64,000 nt of DNA from Microbacterium immunditiarum. Its GTDB lineage: Bacteria; Actinomycetota; Actinomycetes; Actinomycetales; Microbacteriaceae. Made by a program: the position numbers and the translations under genes. The DNA lies in the NCBI RefSeq assembly GCF_013409785.1, contig NZ_JACCBV010000001.1:2604001-2668000 (forward strand). Direction: 5' to 3'. The notes under the pieces are model-generated. The model ran no database searches and was not told the DNA's origin. It saw nothing but the letters and a program-made list of their open reading frames with translations. This document shows positions 19,581 to 29,193 of this stretch, in pieces; positions within the stretch are counted from its first letter, which is position 1, and each line of letters begins with the position of its first letter.

Positions 19581-20132
19581 TCAGTCGACGAGCTTGGCGA
19601 GCGTGCGCAGATTGCGATTGGTCGTGGTCGCCTTGTACCGCGCCCTGGCGAGCACCTTCGCGAAGGCGGTGTCGGTCGTGGTGCCCTTCACGGGGTTCCA
19701 GTACACGACCGAGAGCTGCGGCGAGACCTTCACCAGGGCGATCGGGTCGGCCTCGGGATCGTCGACGGATGCCGCGGCATCCGCGAGCTCGCTCGCGGCG
19801 TCGCGGTCGGAGCAGAACACGACCCACGGCTGCCGTGACGCGTCGTTCGCATCGAACGGGAAGCGGTCGACCGCCTTCGCGAGCTCGTCCGCCGTGATGA
19901 GCACGATCCACGCGTCGTAGCCGAAGCGCTCGCGAAGCGCCCGCTCGATGCGGCCCTTGACCGCCGCACGGGCGGAGTCTCGGTCGGCGGTCTCGAAGCG
20001 CACGTTGCCGCTCGCGAGCACCGTCCGCACGCCCTCGAACCCGAGGGAGCGGAACAGATCGGCGAGGTCGGCGCTTCGGATCGTGATGCCGCCGACGTTG
20101 ACCCCGCGCAGGAGCGCGATCCATACCGTCAC
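19581..20132 (-). CDS. DUF1697 domain protein
   Basis: 183 residues from GTG 20132. It begins with [12 protein letters not shown], then [26 protein letters not shown], the DUF1697 signature in its normal place. The rest is a compact alpha/beta protein with a basic C-terminus. The function of DUF1697 is unknown. It follows the 77-residue gene by nine bases and precedes yebC by 46. Confidence 0.88.
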   Translation of the reverse strand: MTVWIALLRGVNVGGITIRSADLADLFRSLGFEGVRTVLASGNVRFETADRDSARAAVKGRIERALRERFGYDAWIVLITADELAKAVDRFPFDANDASRQPWVVFCSDRDAASELADAAASVDDPEADPIALVKVSPQLSVVYWNPVKGTTTDTAFAKVLARARYKATTTNRNLRTLAKLVD

Positions 20133-20141
20133 GCGGAGAGG

Positions 20142-20375
20142 CTACAGCGCGAACTCGAACCCGAAGCGCGACGACAGCAGAGCGACGAGGTCGCGGGGCA
20201 TCTTGGCGATGTAGGCGGGGGCCGGAGCGAGCGTGTCGGGTGCTCCGATGAACTCGAACCGGCGGTCGTCGTCGGCCTTCGGTGCGATCAGCGCGTCGCC
20301 GACGACCCCGCCCGAGGGCGCGATCATCCAGTAGCGCTCCTCGGGTCTGTCGCGCCACCAGGCGTTGATCGTCAT
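20142..20375 (-). CDS. 77-residue protein of unknown function
   Basis: A short frame from ATG 20375. The N-terminus (NAWWRDRPEERYWM, then LIAPKADDDRRFEF) recalls, from memory, the opening of larger nucleic-acid-related proteins that begin with a WW...ERYWLE pattern, so this could be a shortened relative. The ribosome site is weak. The tight spacing to DUF1697 and the normal codon use favour a real gene. Confidence 0.5.
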   Translation of the reverse strand: MTINAWWRDRPEERYWMIAPSGGVVGDALIAPKADDDRRFEFIGAPDTLAPAPAYIAKMPRDLVALLSSRFGFEFAL

Positions 20376-20405
20376 GGCAGAAATCTAACCCGCGCTCCGA
20401 GCCCG

Positions 20406-21032
20406 TCAGTTACGCCCGGCAGCGGCGCGCACCGTGTCGAGGAACAGCTCGTGGAAGCGCAGCTCTCCCGTGACCTCGGGGTGGAAGGACGTGCCGAGCA
20501 GGCTGCCCGATCGCACAGCCACGACACGGCCGTCGTCGAGCGTCGCGAGCGGCTCGACCCCCTGGCCCACTTCTTCGACGAGCGGCGCGCGGATGAACAC
20601 CGCGTGCACAGGCGGCTCGCCCAGTGCGGGCACGTCGAGATCGGTCTCGAACGACTCGACCTGGCTGCCGAACGCGTTCCGCCTGACCGTCACGTCGAGG
20701 CCGCCGAACGTCTCCTGTCCCTCGATCCCGTCGGTGATGCGGTCGGCGAGCAGGATGAGTCCGGCGCACGTGCCGTAGACCGGCAGGCCCGAGCGGATCG
20801 CTTCGCGGATCGGATGCTGCATGCCGAACGCGCGCGAGAGCTTGTCGATCACGCTGGACTCGCCTCCGGGGATCACGAGCCCCTCGACACGGCTCAGTTC
20901 CTCGGGCCGACGCACGAGGTCGACGTCGGCGCCAAGCGACGTGAGCACGCGCACGTGCTCGCGTACGTCGCCCTGCAGCGCGAGGACTCCGACACGCAGG
21001 CGCGGGGTCGCGTCCGCGTGACTACCAGCCAC
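20406..21032 (-). CDS. pdxT: Pyridoxal 5'-phosphate synthase glutaminase subunit PdxT
   Basis: 208 residues from GTG 21032, chosen because it puts the family start ([14 protein letters not shown]) near the N-terminus and gives the usual length. PdxT hydrolyses glutamine and channels ammonia to PdxS. Motifs are [11 protein letters not shown], the nucleophile Cys in [11 protein letters not shown], and the His/Glu pair in SFHPEVTGE near the C-terminus. The start lies inside the end of pdxS (11-base overlap), so the two are coupled. Confidence 0.95.
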   Translation of the reverse strand: MAGSHADATPRLRVGVLALQGDVREHVRVLTSLGADVDLVRRPEELSRVEGLVIPGGESSVIDKLSRAFGMQHPIREAIRSGLPVYGTCAGLILLADRITDGIEGQETFGGLDVTVRRNAFGSQVESFETDLDVPALGEPPVHAVFIRAPLVEEVGQGVEPLATLDDGRVVAVRSGSLLGTSFHPEVTGELRFHELFLDTVRAAAGRN

Positions 21033-21918
21033 GCTCGGCGAGCCGGTGCGGCGCGGCAAGGTCGGCGACGTTGATGCCCACCATCGCCTCGCCGAGGCCG
21101 CGCGACACGTCGGCGATGACCTTCGGGTCGTCGTAGAACGTCGTCGCCTTGACGATCGCGGCCGCGCGCTCGGCGGGGTTGCCGGACTTGAAGATGCCCG
21201 AGCCGACGAAGACGCCATCGGCGCCGAGCTGCATCATCATCGCGGCATCCGCGGGAGTCGCGACACCGCCGGCGACGAACAGGACGACCGGCAGCTTGCC
21301 CGTCTCGGCCACCTCGGCGACGAGCTCGTAGGGGGCCTGGAGTTCCTTGGCGGCGACGTACAGCTCGTCCTTCGTCATCGAGCGCAGGACGTTGATCTCG
21401 CTTGTGATCTTGCGGATGTGCTTGGTCGCCTCGGACACGTCGCCGGTGCCGGCCTCGCCCTTCGAGCGGATCATCGCGGCGCCCTCGTTGATGCGGCGCA
21501 GCGCCTCGCCGAGGTTGGTGGCGCCGCACACGAACGGCACCGTGAAGCCCCACTTGTCGATGTGGTTGACGTAGTCGGCCGGCGAGAGCACCTCGGACTC
21601 GTCGATGTAGTCGACGCCGAGCTCCTGCAGCACCTGCGCCTCGACGAAGTGGCCGATGCGCGCCTTCGCCATGACGGGGATCGACACCGACGCGATGATG
21701 TCGTCGATGAGGTCGGGGTCGCTCATGCGCGCGACGCCGCCTTGCGCGCGGATGTCGGCGGGAACGCGCTCCAGCGCCATGACGGCGACGGCGCCTGCGT
21801 CTTCGGCGATCTTCGCCTGGTCGGCGGTGACGACGTCCATGATGACGCCGCCCTTCAGCATCTCTGCGAGGCCGCGCTTGACGCGCCCCGTGCCGACCTG
21901 GTTGGTGCTCTCAGTCAT
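21022..21918 (-). CDS. pdxS: Pyridoxal 5'-phosphate synthase lyase subunit PdxS
   Basis: 298 residues, full length. PdxS condenses ribose 5-phosphate, glyceraldehyde 3-phosphate and ammonia to PLP. It opens with [19 protein letters not shown], and contains [24 protein letters not shown] and [32 protein letters not shown] in short canonical blocks. It is divergent from the pyridoxal kinase gene, so de novo and salvage B6 genes share a roughly 105-bp promoter region. Confidence 0.98.
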   Translation of the reverse strand: MTESTNQVGTGRVKRGLAEMLKGGVIMDVVTADQAKIAEDAGAVAVMALERVPADIRAQGGVARMSDPDLIDDIIASVSIPVMAKARIGHFVEAQVLQELGVDYIDESEVLSPADYVNHIDKWGFTVPFVCGATNLGEALRRINEGAAMIRSKGEAGTGDVSEATKHIRKITSEINVLRSMTKDELYVAAKELQAPYELVAEVAETGKLPVVLFVAGGVATPADAAMMMQLGADGVFVGSGIFKSGNPAERAAAIVKATTFYDDPKVIADVSRGLGEAMVGINVADLAAPHRLAERGW

Positions 21919-22022
21919 AAGGACCGATTCTAGTTCGCCGCGGATGCCCCGAACCGCACCGCACCCAGGCCTGTGGACCGCCCGTCCGCCGTCCCACCGC
22001 CGTGAGATGCGAAGATCGACCG

Positions 22023-22874
22023 GTGAAGATCCTCTCGATCCAGTCCGCCGTCGCCTACGGGCACGTGGGCAACTCCGCGGCGGTGTTCCCGCTGCAGCGC
22101 ATCGGCGTCGAGGTGCTTCCGGTGTACACCGTGAACTTCTCGAACCACACCGGCTACGGCGCGTGGCGCGGTCCGCTCATCGACCCCGCCGACGTGCGCG
22201 AGGTGCTCGCGGGGGTCGAGGACCGCGGCGTGTTCCCCGAGATCGACGTCGTCCTGTCGGGCTACCAGGGCGGTGAGGGCATCGCGGACGTGATCCTCGA
22301 CGCCGTCGCGCGCGTGAAGGCCGCGAACCCCGACGCGGTGTACGCGTGCGACCCGGTGATGGGGAACGCGAAGTCCGGATGCTTCGTCGCGCCGGCGATC
22401 CCCGATCTGCTGCGCGACCGCGTGGTGCCGGCGGCCGACATCGTCACGCCGAACCAGTTCGAGCTCGGCTACCTCACGCGCACCGAGCCCGACACGCTCG
22501 AGTCGACGCTCGAATCGGTCGACCTCGTGCGCGAGACGGGGCCGCGCACGGTGCTCGTCACGAGCGTCGAGCGACCCGACCGCGAGGAGGGCACGATCGA
22601 GATGCTCGCGGTCGATGACGCCGGCGCGTGGATCGTGCAGACGCCGCTCCTGCCGATGAAGGCGAACGGATCGGGCGACGTCACCGCCGCGCTCTTCACG
22701 GCGCACTATCGCGCGACCGGCGAGGCTGCGACGGCTCTCGCGCGCACGACGTCGAGCGTGTTCGACCTGCTCTCGCTCACGCACGAGTCCGGCCACCGCG
22801 AGCTCCAGCTCGTCGAGGCGCAGGAGTTCTACGCGCATCCGCGCCTGCAGTTCGACGTCCGGCAGGTGCGCTGA
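22023..22874 (+). CDS. pdxY: Pyridoxal kinase PdxY
   Basis: 283 residues from GTG 22023. It phosphorylates pyridoxal to PLP in the salvage pathway. A ribokinase-like fold is visible: [23 protein letters not shown] at the start, [24 protein letters not shown] near residue 115, [11 protein letters not shown], and the anion-hole/catalytic-base segment [16 protein letters not shown] near residue 220. It faces away from pdxS and towards the HIT gene. Confidence 0.94.
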   Translation: MKILSIQSAVAYGHVGNSAAVFPLQRIGVEVLPVYTVNFSNHTGYGAWRGPLIDPADVREVLAGVEDRGVFPEIDVVLSGYQGGEGIADVILDAVARVKAANPDAVYACDPVMGNAKSGCFVAPAIPDLLRDRVVPAADIVTPNQFELGYLTRTEPDTLESTLESVDLVRETGPRTVLVTSVERPDREEGTIEMLAVDDAGAWIVQTPLLPMKANGSGDVTAALFTAHYRATGEAATALARTTSSVFDLLSLTHESGHRELQLVEAQEFYAHPRLQFDVRQVR

Positions 22875-22903
22875 GCGGCGCTGCACCGCCGGGTCGCGAT
22901 CGC

Positions 22904-23524
22904 TCAGTCGGCGACCGGATGCTCCGGCCACGCGCCCGCGACGGCAGTGCGCACCTCGCCCAGCAGCTGCGGCAGCGCCTTCGTCTTCGCGATGATCGGG
23001 AAGAAGTTCGCGTCGGTCGCCCACCGCGGCACGATGTGCTGGTGCAGGTGCTCGTCGACGCCCGCGCCGGCCACGCGCCCCTGGTTCATGCCGAGGTTGA
23101 AGCCGTCGCAGTTGGAGACCTTCCGCAGCACGCGCATGCCCTGCTGGGTCAGCAGACCGATCTCGGCGACCTCTTCGGCCGTGGCCTCGTCGTACGTCGC
23201 GATGTGGCGGTACGGGCACACGAGCAGGTGGCCCGAGTTGTACGGGAAGAGGTTCAGCAGCGCGTAGGCGGTGCGCCCGCGCACGACGATGAGCCCCTCC
23301 TCGTCGGTCATCGTGGGCGCGGCGCAGAAAGGGCACGTGTGCCGGAGCGGCTCCGGGCCGGCCGTGATGTACGCCATGCGGTGCGGCGTCCACAGCCTCT
23401 GGAACTCGTCCGGCACGCCCGGCAGGTGCGCGGCGTCGATGAGCTTCGAGTCGGGCCCGTCGATCAGCTCGGCCGCGGGGGTCGCGGCATCCGTCTCGTC
23501 ACCGGGCCGACCCGCGTCGCTCAC
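22904..23524 (-). CDS. HIT-family nucleotide hydrolase/transferase
   Basis: 206 residues from GTG 23524, whose GTGA overlaps the thrS stop by four bases; GAGG is eight bases upstream. CPFC near residue 65 and the histidine triad [12 protein letters not shown] near residue 170 mark the actinobacterial HIT protein usually found after thrS, which resembles diadenosine tetraphosphate phosphorylases. The next genes in most relatives, pgsA and the early mannoside genes, are absent here. Confidence 0.93.
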   Translation of the reverse strand: MSDAGRPGDETDAATPAAELIDGPDSKLIDAAHLPGVPDEFQRLWTPHRMAYITAGPEPLRHTCPFCAAPTMTDEEGLIVVRGRTAYALLNLFPYNSGHLLVCPYRHIATYDEATAEEVAEIGLLTQQGMRVLRKVSNCDGFNLGMNQGRVAGAGVDEHLHQHIVPRWATDANFFPIIAKTKALPQLLGEVRTAVAGAWPEHPVAD

Positions 23525-25548
23525 GGCAGATCCTCGGCGGTGTTCACGAGCGCCTTCGTGTCGATCGCGGCGCGGATGCGGCGCACGGCGTCGTCGAGCG
23601 GGATGCCGTTGAGCTGCGAGCCGTCGCGGAAGCGGAACGAGACGGCGCCCGCGGCGCGGTCCTGCTCGCCCGCGATGAGCATGATCGGCACCTTCTGCGT
23701 CGTGTGGTTGCGGATCTTCTTCTGCATGCGGTCGTCGCTGTGGTCGAGCTCGGCACGCACGCCCTGGGTCTTCAGCTGGTCGACGACGTCGGCGAGGTAG
23801 TCGGCGTACTCCTCGGCCACCGGGATGCCGACGACCTGCACCGGCGACAGCCACACGGGGAACGCACCCGCGTAGTGCTCGAGCAGGATCGCGAAGAACC
23901 GCTCCGCCGAGCCGAACAGCGCGCGGTGGATCATGACCGGACGGTGCTTCTCGCCGTCGGGGCCGGTGTACTCGAGGTGGAAGCGCTCGGGCAGGTTGAA
24001 GTCGATCTGCACGGTCGACAGCTGCCATGTGCGGCCGATCGCGTCCTTGGTCTTGAGGTCGATCTTCGGACCGTAGAAGGCTGCCTCGCCCGGGACTTCG
24101 GTGAGCTTGAGACCGGATGCCTCGGCGACGCGCCGCAGGGCGTCACTGGCCATCGCCCAGTGCTCCTCGTCGCCGATCCACTTGCCCTTCTCGTCGTCGC
24201 GCAGCGACAGCTCCAGTTCGAACTCAGTGAGCCCGAAGTCGCGCAGCATCGACAGGACGAAGTCGAGTACGCGGGTCGCCTCGGACTCGAGCTGCTCGGG
24301 CGTGACGAACAGGTGCGAATCGTCCTGGGTGAAGCCACGCACGCGGGTGAGCCCGTGCAGTGCGCCCGAGAGCTCGTACCGGTAGACGGTGCCGTTCTCG
24401 TACAGTCGCATCGGCAGATCCCGGTAACTGCGGGCGCGTTCCCGGTAGATCAGGATGTGCATCGGGCAGTTCATCGGCTTGAGGTAGTAGTCGACGCCCG
24501 GCTTGGTCACCTCGCCGCTCTCGTCGCGCTCCTCGTCGAGGTGGATGGGCGGGAACATGCCCTCCTTGTAGGTGACGAGGTGGTTGGACTCGATGAAGAG
24601 GTCCTTCTTGGTGATGTGCGGCGTGTACACGTAGGTGTAGCCGCCCTCACGGTGGCGCTGGAGGGCGTGCTGCTCCATCTCCTGGCGGATGATGCCGCCC
24701 TTGGGGTGCCACACCGACAGGCCCGAGCCGATCTCGTCGGGAAACGAGAACAGGTCGAGATCCTTGCCGAGGCGGCGGTGATCGCGCTTCGCGGCCTCTT
24801 CGAGGCGCGCCCGGTACGCGCGCAGCTCGTCCTTGCTCGGCCACGCGGTGCCGTAGATGCGTTGCAACTGCGGGTTCTTCTCACTCCCCCGCCAGTACGC
24901 GCCGGCGACGCGCTGGAGTGCCCAGCCGTTGCCGATGAGGCGCGTGTTCGGCAGATGCGGCCCGCGGCACAGATCCTTCCACACGGTCTGGCCATCGCGG
25001 TCGACGTTGTCGTAGATCGTCAGCTCGCCCGCGCCCACCTCGACCGACGCGCCCTCGGTCTTCGACAACTCGGTCCCTGAGCTCGACGACGGGCCCTTCA
25101 GACCGATGAGCTCGAGCTTGAACGGCTCGTCGACGAGCTCGGTGCGCGCCTCGTCGTCGGTCACGACGCGACGCACGAAGCGCTGGCCCTCGCGGATGAT
25201 GCGCTGCATCTCCTTCTCGACGGCCTTGAGATCCTCCGGCGTGAACGGCTCGGCGACCCCGAAGTCGTAGTAGAACCCGTCTTGGATGGGCGGGCCGATT
25301 CCGAGGTTCGCCTGCGGGTTGATGCGCTGCACGGCCTGCGCGAGCACGTGTGCCGCGGAGTGGCGCAGGATGTCGAGGCCGTCGGGGCTTTCTATGGCGA
25401 CCGGCTCGACGGCATCCGACTCCTCGACCGTCGTGGCGAGGTCTTTCAGCTCGCCGTTCACGCGCAGGGCGATGACGGAGCGGTCGGGGAAGAGGGCGAA
25501 TCCGTCGGCGGGGTAGGAAACGTCCGACGGGATGGCGACGTCAGTCAA
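23521..25548 (-). CDS. thrS: Threonine-tRNA ligase
   Basis: 675 residues from TTG 25548, preferred because GGAGAG lies at good spacing and the length fits; the frame is open further upstream but without family features. Order: TGS-like N-terminal domain, editing domain ([12 protein letters not shown]), class II core with [12 protein letters not shown] and [14 protein letters not shown], and the anticodon-binding domain ([11 protein letters not shown]). It charges tRNA-Thr in the cytoplasm and is translationally coupled to the HIT gene. Confidence 0.97.
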   Translation of the reverse strand: MTDVAIPSDVSYPADGFALFPDRSVIALRVNGELKDLATTVEESDAVEPVAIESPDGLDILRHSAAHVLAQAVQRINPQANLGIGPPIQDGFYYDFGVAEPFTPEDLKAVEKEMQRIIREGQRFVRRVVTDDEARTELVDEPFKLELIGLKGPSSSSGTELSKTEGASVEVGAGELTIYDNVDRDGQTVWKDLCRGPHLPNTRLIGNGWALQRVAGAYWRGSEKNPQLQRIYGTAWPSKDELRAYRARLEEAAKRDHRRLGKDLDLFSFPDEIGSGLSVWHPKGGIIRQEMEQHALQRHREGGYTYVYTPHITKKDLFIESNHLVTYKEGMFPPIHLDEERDESGEVTKPGVDYYLKPMNCPMHILIYRERARSYRDLPMRLYENGTVYRYELSGALHGLTRVRGFTQDDSHLFVTPEQLESEATRVLDFVLSMLRDFGLTEFELELSLRDDEKGKWIGDEEHWAMASDALRRVAEASGLKLTEVPGEAAFYGPKIDLKTKDAIGRTWQLSTVQIDFNLPERFHLEYTGPDGEKHRPVMIHRALFGSAERFFAILLEHYAGAFPVWLSPVQVVGIPVAEEYADYLADVVDQLKTQGVRAELDHSDDRMQKKIRNHTTQKVPIMLIAGEQDRAAGAVSFRFRDGSQLNGIPLDDAVRRIRAAIDTKALVNTAEDLP

Positions 25549-25605
25549 GGGAACTCTCCAGAGGTGGCTCGGGACCAAGGCTACCGGTCGTGCAGGTATC
25601 AGCCG

Positions 25606-25634
25606 TTCCCTCCGGGCCTCCTCGGCAATATGCT
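25606..25634 (+). promoter_or_regulatory. Possible sigma-70-type promoter for the 25703 hydrolase gene
   Basis: TTCCCT, a 17-base spacer, then TATGCT, about 70 bases before the ATG at 25703 in the 154-bp gap between divergent thrS and the hydrolase. The -10 fits TAnnnT; the -35 match is weak. Confidence 0.3.
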
Positions 25635-25702
25635 GAATCGTCGCCGCGCGAGCTGGGGCCCATGGCGCGAGGCGGAACGCACCGCTGAACTCGGGGGGTT
25701 CG

Positions 25703-26776
25703 ATGACGCAGACCGATGATGGCGCGATCACGACGGCGCACCGGCCGCGGCGGCCGCTGCGCTGCGGCGATCCCGAGATCCACGAGTTCACCACCGAGGA
25801 CGGGGTCGGCCTCCGCCTCACGCGCTTCAACGGCGGCCCGAAGGGCCCGGTGATCCTCTCCCCCGGCTTCGGCACGTCGGCGCTCGCGTTCACGATCGAC
25901 ACGACCGACACGAACTTCCCCGAGTACCTCTACGAGCACGAGTACGACGTGTGGGTGCTCGACTACCGGGCCAGTCCCGCTCTCCCATCGGCGTCGACGC
26001 AGTTCACGCTCGACGACATCGCACGGTACGACTACCCCGCCGCGGTCGCGACCGTGCGGGAGGCGACGGGCGCCGACGATGTGCAGATCGTGGCGCACTG
26101 CGTCGGGTCGCTCACGATGCTCATGGCGCTGAGCAACGGGCTGGAGGGCGTCCGGTCGGCGGTCGCGTCGCAGCTGACGCTGCATCCGCGTGCGGGCACG
26201 CTCAACGAGCTGCGCGCCGGCATCTACGCCGGCGACCTCATCAAGGCCCTCGGCGTCGACACGCTCACGACCGAGCCCGACGACACCCCGTCATTCTTCG
26301 AGCGCCTGTACGACAAGGCTCTCGCGATCTACCCGGCCGGCGACGAGCCGTGCGAGCGCCCGTTCTGCCGGCGCGTGATGTTCATGTACGGCGAGGTGTA
26401 CGAGCACGACAACCTCAACGAGGCGACGCACGACCACATCGAGGAGGCCTTCGGCGTCGCCAACATGACGACGCTGCGGCACATCACGCGCATCCTCCGC
26501 GCGAACCACGCCGTGAGCATGGACGGCGAGCACGACTACCTCGACGGCGCGCACGACATGCGCGTCCCGATCGCGTTCCTCCACGGCGAGGAGAACCGGC
26601 TCTTCCTGCCCGAGGGCAGCGCGCTCACGTACGAGTGGCTGCGCGAGCAGAACGGGCCCGAGCTGTACTCGCGCCACGTCGTGCCCGGCTACGCCCACAT
26701 GGACTGCTTCATCGGCAAGGACGCCGCACGCGACGTCTATCCGCTGGTGACCGAGCAGCTAGACCGCTACAACTGA
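25703..26776 (+). CDS. Alpha/beta hydrolase with a Cys nucleophile
   Basis: 357 residues. It is an alpha/beta-hydrolase-fold protein with the oxyanion segment [12 protein letters not shown], a nucleophile elbow VAHCVGS with Cys133 in place of Ser, and [17 protein letters not shown] near the C-terminus carrying the likely catalytic His. The arrangement resembles the hydrolase module often fused to cholesterol-oxidase-like GMC proteins, and the Cys recalls PHA synthases and dienelactone hydrolase. A second, related hydrolase lies at 35231. A GGGGGG ribosome site precedes ATG 25703. The substrate is unknown; an acyl or lactone substrate is plausible. Confidence 0.8.
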   Translation: MTQTDDGAITTAHRPRRPLRCGDPEIHEFTTEDGVGLRLTRFNGGPKGPVILSPGFGTSALAFTIDTTDTNFPEYLYEHEYDVWVLDYRASPALPSASTQFTLDDIARYDYPAAVATVREATGADDVQIVAHCVGSLTMLMALSNGLEGVRSAVASQLTLHPRAGTLNELRAGIYAGDLIKALGVDTLTTEPDDTPSFFERLYDKALAIYPAGDEPCERPFCRRVMFMYGEVYEHDNLNEATHDHIEEAFGVANMTTLRHITRILRANHAVSMDGEHDYLDGAHDMRVPIAFLHGEENRLFLPEGSALTYEWLREQNGPELYSRHVVPGYAHMDCFIGKDAARDVYPLVTEQLDRYN

Positions 26777-26797
26777 CCGATCGATCGAGGAGATGTG

Positions 26798-28261
26798 ATG
26801 AGCGGACGCGTCGACGAACGCACGGATGCAGCCACGGGCGGTGCGCAGGAGCATCCGGCTCTCGCGGATCTCGCGCGCTATCCGTTCCTCTCTGCGCTCA
26901 CGGAGCGTCGCACGAGGCGCATCCCGCACGGGTTCTCGGTCAACGCCGGCCCTCTCAGCCACGAGAGCGGCAACGACCCCGCGCCGCTGAGCAGGCTCGA
27001 GGAGGCGATCCTCGTGACGTGCGTCACGGGCATCACGGGCGTCACCACCCACGACGGCCCGCTCGTCGAGACCAACGGCCTGCCCGAGCTCGGCACGCCG
27101 TTCCTCAACATCATGGCCCGCACGGGGTCGAGCGCCGACAACGCGCAGGCGACGCACTTCTTCATGATCAACGACGACGGCATCTTCCTGCTCCGAGCGC
27201 CGAGGGGCGCACGAGCGCTCGAGCTGCTGCGCGACCTGCCGCCGAGGTGGGGCGACTGGAGCGAGGCGGACTGGATCGCGTACGCCGACGAGTGTCTCGT
27301 GCGCGTTTCGGACCGGCGTCTCGACTTCCCGCGCGAGTGGCCATACTACCTCGGCTGGAACAACCAGGCGTCGAACGTCGCCGGCACGACTGTGTTCTTC
27401 CCGGTCGTCGACTGCACGACGCAGTACATCAACGCGATCCTCATCCTCCTCACGGAGCCCGGTGGATTGCGGCCGCTGTTCCTCGACGACTGGCGCACGT
27501 TCCATCCGAAGAACTTCGTCGAGTGGATCGCCAAGGTCGGCGGCGGCCTCGGGATCACTCCGAAGATCCCGTACCACCCGATCGGCGGCCTGGACCGCGT
27601 GCGCAGCGGATACGTGAGCGCCGACAGCCAGGCGCCGCTCGGCTTCGCCCACACGATGCGCACCGACTACGAGGCGCACTTCTACTTCCAGAATCTCATG
27701 CTCCTCGGACAGGCGATGGGCCTGGGCGGCTGGATCCACGGCGCGGTCTTCCCGCCCTACATCTGGCAGCAGGACGACGCGAAGGGGTGGCACGGCCTCG
27801 GGTTCCGGATGCAGGAGCCGAAGAAGCACCGGAAGTGGCCGCCCGTCCCCGCGTCGCAGCCGAACCCCGTCGGCATCGACGGGATCCTCGAGAGCCTCAC
27901 GCCGCCCTACGTGTCGTCGATGGACGAGGCGGTCGACCGAGTCGTCGAGGCGAAGTACGCCGCGGACGGCGCCGCGTACGGCAACGAGGACGTGTTCGCG
28001 CGCTCGTACCGCAACCGCGACGACGCACGCGCGTTCCTCGAGGCCGGCACAAGGTTCGGACCCGACGAGATCGCGTACACGAAGGAGATCTGCAACTACA
28101 TCTGGGACACGTACGGACGCTTCCCCGCGCACGTCGACGCGTTCTACACCCCGGGCATGTGGCTGCAGTTCTCGCACCTCGAGCTCGAGTACTACGACCG
28201 GTTCTTCGATCCCGCGCAGTACACGCGCCAGGCCGCGCACGACACGCTGTGGCACGGCTGA
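26798..28261 (+). CDS. Unrecognised 487-residue protein with nitroreductase-like features
   Basis: ATG 26798 has GAGGAG seven bases upstream; it begins 21 bases after the hydrolase gene, so the two are probably cotranscribed. I cannot place it in a named family with confidence. Weak nitroreductase/SagB-like points are RRTRRIPHGFS and LEEAILVTCVTGITG near the N-terminus, INDDGIFLL near residue 125, and YFQNLMLLGQAMGLGGWIHG near residue 295, which sits where nitroreductases have QNLLLAA-LGLG. The C-terminal third is rich in Trp, Tyr and His, with VDAFYTPGMWLQFSHLELEYY near the end. There is no signal peptide. If the fold is right, FMN would be the cofactor. Confidence 0.6.
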   Translation: MSGRVDERTDAATGGAQEHPALADLARYPFLSALTERRTRRIPHGFSVNAGPLSHESGNDPAPLSRLEEAILVTCVTGITGVTTHDGPLVETNGLPELGTPFLNIMARTGSSADNAQATHFFMINDDGIFLLRAPRGARALELLRDLPPRWGDWSEADWIAYADECLVRVSDRRLDFPREWPYYLGWNNQASNVAGTTVFFPVVDCTTQYINAILILLTEPGGLRPLFLDDWRTFHPKNFVEWIAKVGGGLGITPKIPYHPIGGLDRVRSGYVSADSQAPLGFAHTMRTDYEAHFYFQNLMLLGQAMGLGGWIHGAVFPPYIWQQDDAKGWHGLGFRMQEPKKHRKWPPVPASQPNPVGIDGILESLTPPYVSSMDEAVDRVVEAKYAADGAAYGNEDVFARSYRNRDDARAFLEAGTRFGPDEIAYTKEICNYIWDTYGRFPAHVDAFYTPGMWLQFSHLELEYYDRFFDPAQYTRQAAHDTLWHG

Positions 28262-28277
28262 TCGCGCGGCGCGGTTC

Positions 28278-28317
28278 GTGACGAGGGGCGGATGCCGCGG
28301 CATCCGCCCCTCGTCAC
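28278..28317. terminator. Bidirectional terminator with 19-bp perfect arms
   Basis: GTGACGAGGGGCGGATGCC and its exact complement, separated by GC. It lies between the convergent genes ending at 28261 and 28314 and covers the last codons and stop of the minus-strand gene. Its stem holds both orientations of the recurring GGATGCC word. Confidence 0.75.
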
Positions 28318-29180
28318 AGGTGCTTCGTGAAGAAGTCGACCAGGTCCTTCGTGTTCGTGTTGATGTACTGGTAGCCGCCGTACCGCTCGTCGGACGGGTA
28401 CGCGATGACTCCGGCCGAGTTCGGGGTCACAGCCGACATGTGCTCGACGTCGGACATCTCGCCCCACTGGTCGCCGGTGCCCTGCACGTACTGCACGACG
28501 GTGTCGCCGAGCCCCGCGGCGGGCACGGACGGGTCGTGGCTGCTGGGCAGCGGGGCGCGACGGAACCAGTAGACGACGTCGAGCATGCGCGCGAACGCCG
28601 GCCCGAACGGCCCTGCCTCGCTGCGCGCCATGTTGCGGCTGAAGATGGACACTTTCGTGGGCTGGATTGCGACGAGCGCGCGGATGGGCTGACACTCGGC
28701 CGTGCCGTAGAGCACGGTGCTTCCTCCCGCCGACATGCCGATCGCGCCGATGCGGTCGGAGTCGACATCCGCACGTGTGCGCAGGTAGCGCACGGCGCCG
28801 ACGTAGTCGCGCTTCTCTCGCATGCCGTAGGTCAGCGGCAGCCGCTCGCCGCTCTCGCCGTGACTCGCGAGGTCGAACATGAGCACGTGGAATCCCGCGT
28901 CGTGCAGCGCCCTCGTCGCCGGCAGGTGATCGACGCTTCGGTCCGGCCACGGGACGCGACCTCCGACGTTGCCGAGCCGGTTCCACGGCCAGCCGTGCAC
29001 CCACACGACCGTCGGTCCACTGTCCGGCCCGGCCGGGATGAACCACCCGCGCAGTGTCACGCCGTCCGTCGACGGGAAGGTCACATCCTCGAAGTCGAGG
29101 CCCACCTCGGCAGGGGTCCGGTCGACCGGCTGACGCAGCCCCGACATCATGACGCTCGCGAGCCGGAACAGCTTGGGCAT
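28314..29180 (-). CDS. Alpha/beta hydrolase (serine type)
   Basis: 288 residues. The N-terminal region (FPSTDGVTLRGWFIPAG) and VVWVHGWPWNR form the usual start of the fold. The elbow is IGAIGMSAGGS with the Ser nucleophile, unlike the Cys in the two other hydrolases of the cluster. It is the third gene of a minus-strand operon: AAGGAG lies upstream of ATG 29180 and only 13 bases separate it from the P450. In this context it may act on an oxidised fatty-acid ester or lactone, but that is inference. Confidence 0.82.
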   Translation of the reverse strand: MPKLFRLASVMMSGLRQPVDRTPAEVGLDFEDVTFPSTDGVTLRGWFIPAGPDSGPTVVWVHGWPWNRLGNVGGRVPWPDRSVDHLPATRALHDAGFHVLMFDLASHGESGERLPLTYGMREKRDYVGAVRYLRTRADVDSDRIGAIGMSAGGSTVLYGTAECQPIRALVAIQPTKVSIFSRNMARSEAGPFGPAFARMLDVVYWFRRAPLPSSHDPSVPAAGLGDTVVQYVQGTGDQWGEMSDVEHMSAVTPNSAGVIAYPSDERYGGYQYINTNTKDLVDFFTKHL

Positions 29181-29193
29181 GGCATCCGCTCCT

